From Streptomyces venezuelae (GTDB lineage Bacteria > Actinomycetota > Actinomycetes > Streptomycetales > Streptomycetaceae), in contig NZ_CP029194.1 of the NCBI RefSeq assembly GCF_008642375.1, positions 3,348,001-3,412,000 of the forward strand: a stretch of DNA of 64,000 nucleotides. Direction: 5' to 3'. Below the pieces are notes generated by a model. That model ran no database searches and was not told the origin of the DNA. It saw nothing but the letters and a program-made list of their open reading frames with translations. The position numbers were made by a program, and so were the translations under genes. Every line of letters starts with the position of its first letter. Within the stretch, counting starts at the first letter, position 1. Shown in pieces: positions 63,117 through 64,000 of the stretch.

Positions 63117-64000
63117 TCAGCCCGCGAGGATCGCGCGCGCCAGCTTGGCCGTCTCGGTCGGCGTCTTGCCGACCTTGACGCCCGCGGCCTCAAGGGCCTC
63201 CTTCTTCGCCTGGGCGGTGCCGGAGGAGCCGGAGACGATGGCGCCGGCGTGGCCCATGGTCTTGCCCTCGGGCGCGGTGAAGCCCGCGACGTAGCCGACG
63301 ACCGGCTTGGTGACGTTGGCCTTGATGAAGTCGGCCGCACGCTCCTCGGCGTCGCCGCCGATCTCGCCGATCATGACGATCAGGTCGGTGTCCGGGTCGG
63401 CCTCGAAGGCCGCCAGGGCGTCGATGTGCGTGGTGCCGATGACCGGGTCGCCACCGATGCCGACGGCGGACGAGAAGCCGATGTCACGGAGCTCGTACAT
63501 CATCTGGTACGTCAGCGTGCCGGACTTCGAGACCAGGCCGATGCGGCCCGGCTTCGTGATGTCGCCCGGGATGATGCCGGCGTTGGACTGGCCCGGGGTG
63601 ATGAGACCGGGGCAGTTCGGGCCGATGATGCGGGTCTTGTTGCCCTTCGACTGCGCGTACGCCCAGAAGGCGGCGGAGTCGTGGACGGCGATGCCCTCGG
63701 TGATGACGACGGCGAGGGGGATCTCGGCGTCGATCGCCTCGACGACGGCGGCCTTCGCGAAGGCCGGCGGCACGAAGAGGACCGAGACGTTGGCGCCGGT
63801 CTCCTTCATCGCCTCGGCGACGGAGCCGAAGACCGGGACCTCGGTGCCGTCGAAGTCGACGGACGTGCCGGCCTTGCGCGGGTTCACGCCGCCGACGATG
63901 TTGGTGCCGTCACCCAGCATGAGCTTGGTGTGCTTCATGCCCGTGGCACCGGTCATGCCCTGGACGATGACCTTGCTGTCCTTGGTCAGGAAGATAGCCA
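63117..64000 (-). CDS. sucD: Succinyl-CoA ligase alpha subunit
   Basis: The gene reads leftward and lacks only the first base of its ATG, which lies just outside the window. The ~294 residues begin (M)[20 protein letters not shown], the CoA-binding domain. [38 protein letters not shown] and the phosphohistidine region [12 protein letters not shown] are intact. It makes succinate and ATP or GTP from succinyl-CoA in the TCA cycle, next to sdh and mdh in pathway terms. sucC is expected just upstream beyond the edge. Confidence 0.97.
   Translation of the reverse strand, partial: AIFLTKDSKVIVQGMTGATGMKHTKLMLGDGTNIVGGVNPRKAGTSVDFDGTEVPVFGSVAEAMKETGANVSVLFVPPAFAKAAVVEAIDAEIPLAVVITEGIAVHDSAAFWAYAQSKGNKTRIIGPNCPGLITPGQSNAGIIPGDITKPGRIGLVSKSGTLTYQMMYELRDIGFSSAVGIGGDPVIGTTHIDALAAFEADPDTDLIVMIGEIGGDAEERAADFIKANVTKPVVGYVAGFTAPEGKTMGHAGAIVSGSSGTAQAKKEALEAAGVKVGKTPTETAKLARAILAG

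Overview
The window is about 73% G+C, with strong G/C preference at third codon positions, many GTG starts, leaderless-looking genes and long perfect hairpins without U-tracts between convergent genes. Gene content and order point to a Streptomyces chromosome, in the conserved core: sdhCDAB, trpS, mdh, folD, purN-purH and sucD lie in one interval. As far as I recall, a similar interval exists in S. coelicolor. I see no rRNA, tRNA, CRISPR array, insertion sequence or prophage.

Layout. 1-4.2 kb: a wall or capsule glycopolymer locus (CMP-sugar synthetase, three glycosyltransferases including a polysialyltransferase-type enzyme). 4.2-8.5 kb: MerR regulator, LeuE-type exporter, B12-dependent acyl-CoA mutase large subunit, L,D-transpeptidase lipoprotein. 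8.6-15.4 kb: ECF sigma factor with a coupled membrane partner, a Clp-N-domain protein behind clustered inverted repeats, membrane proteins, a GH20 hexosaminidase lipoprotein and an OHCU-decarboxylase-like protein. 15.6-19 kb: succinate dehydrogenase sdhCDAB. 19-28.6 kb: MarR/MFS pair, alpha/beta hydrolase, a TetR-controlled three-gene operon with two matching operators, an orphan peptide-binding protein, a metallophosphoesterase. 28.7-36.5 kb: D,D-carboxypeptidase, YihY/BrkB protein, DprE2-like reductase, 2H phosphoesterase, trpS, a second ECF sigma/membrane-partner pair, ornithine aminotransferase, and a decayed ABC permease. 36.8-42.2 kb: polysaccharide deacetylase, a lipoprotein/ATP-grasp pair resembling YgiB-YgiC, a DMT-type protein, a divergent MocR/AhpD-like pair. 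42.2-47.8 kb: a three-gene membrane cluster in which two neighbours share a beta-strand motif, mdh, and a helix-turn-helix membrane protein. 48-51.8 kb: folD-DUF3017, a small membrane protein, a DUF2079 protein. 52-56.6 kb: an unusual cassette of FHA-like protein, transmembrane Ser/Thr kinase, secreted M23 peptidase, lipoprotein and secreted small protein, in which the kinase ectodomain and the peptidase tail share a Cys-rich domain. 56.7-64 kb: purH, purN, a membrane protein, a PerM-like protein, an XRE/sigma-like/transmembrane fusion, and sucD cut by the window edge.

The strongest candidates for undescribed biology are the FHA-kinase-M23 cassette (52-56.6 kb), the paired beta-motif proteins (43.2-45.4 kb), and the XRE-sigma-transmembrane fusion (61.6-63 kb).
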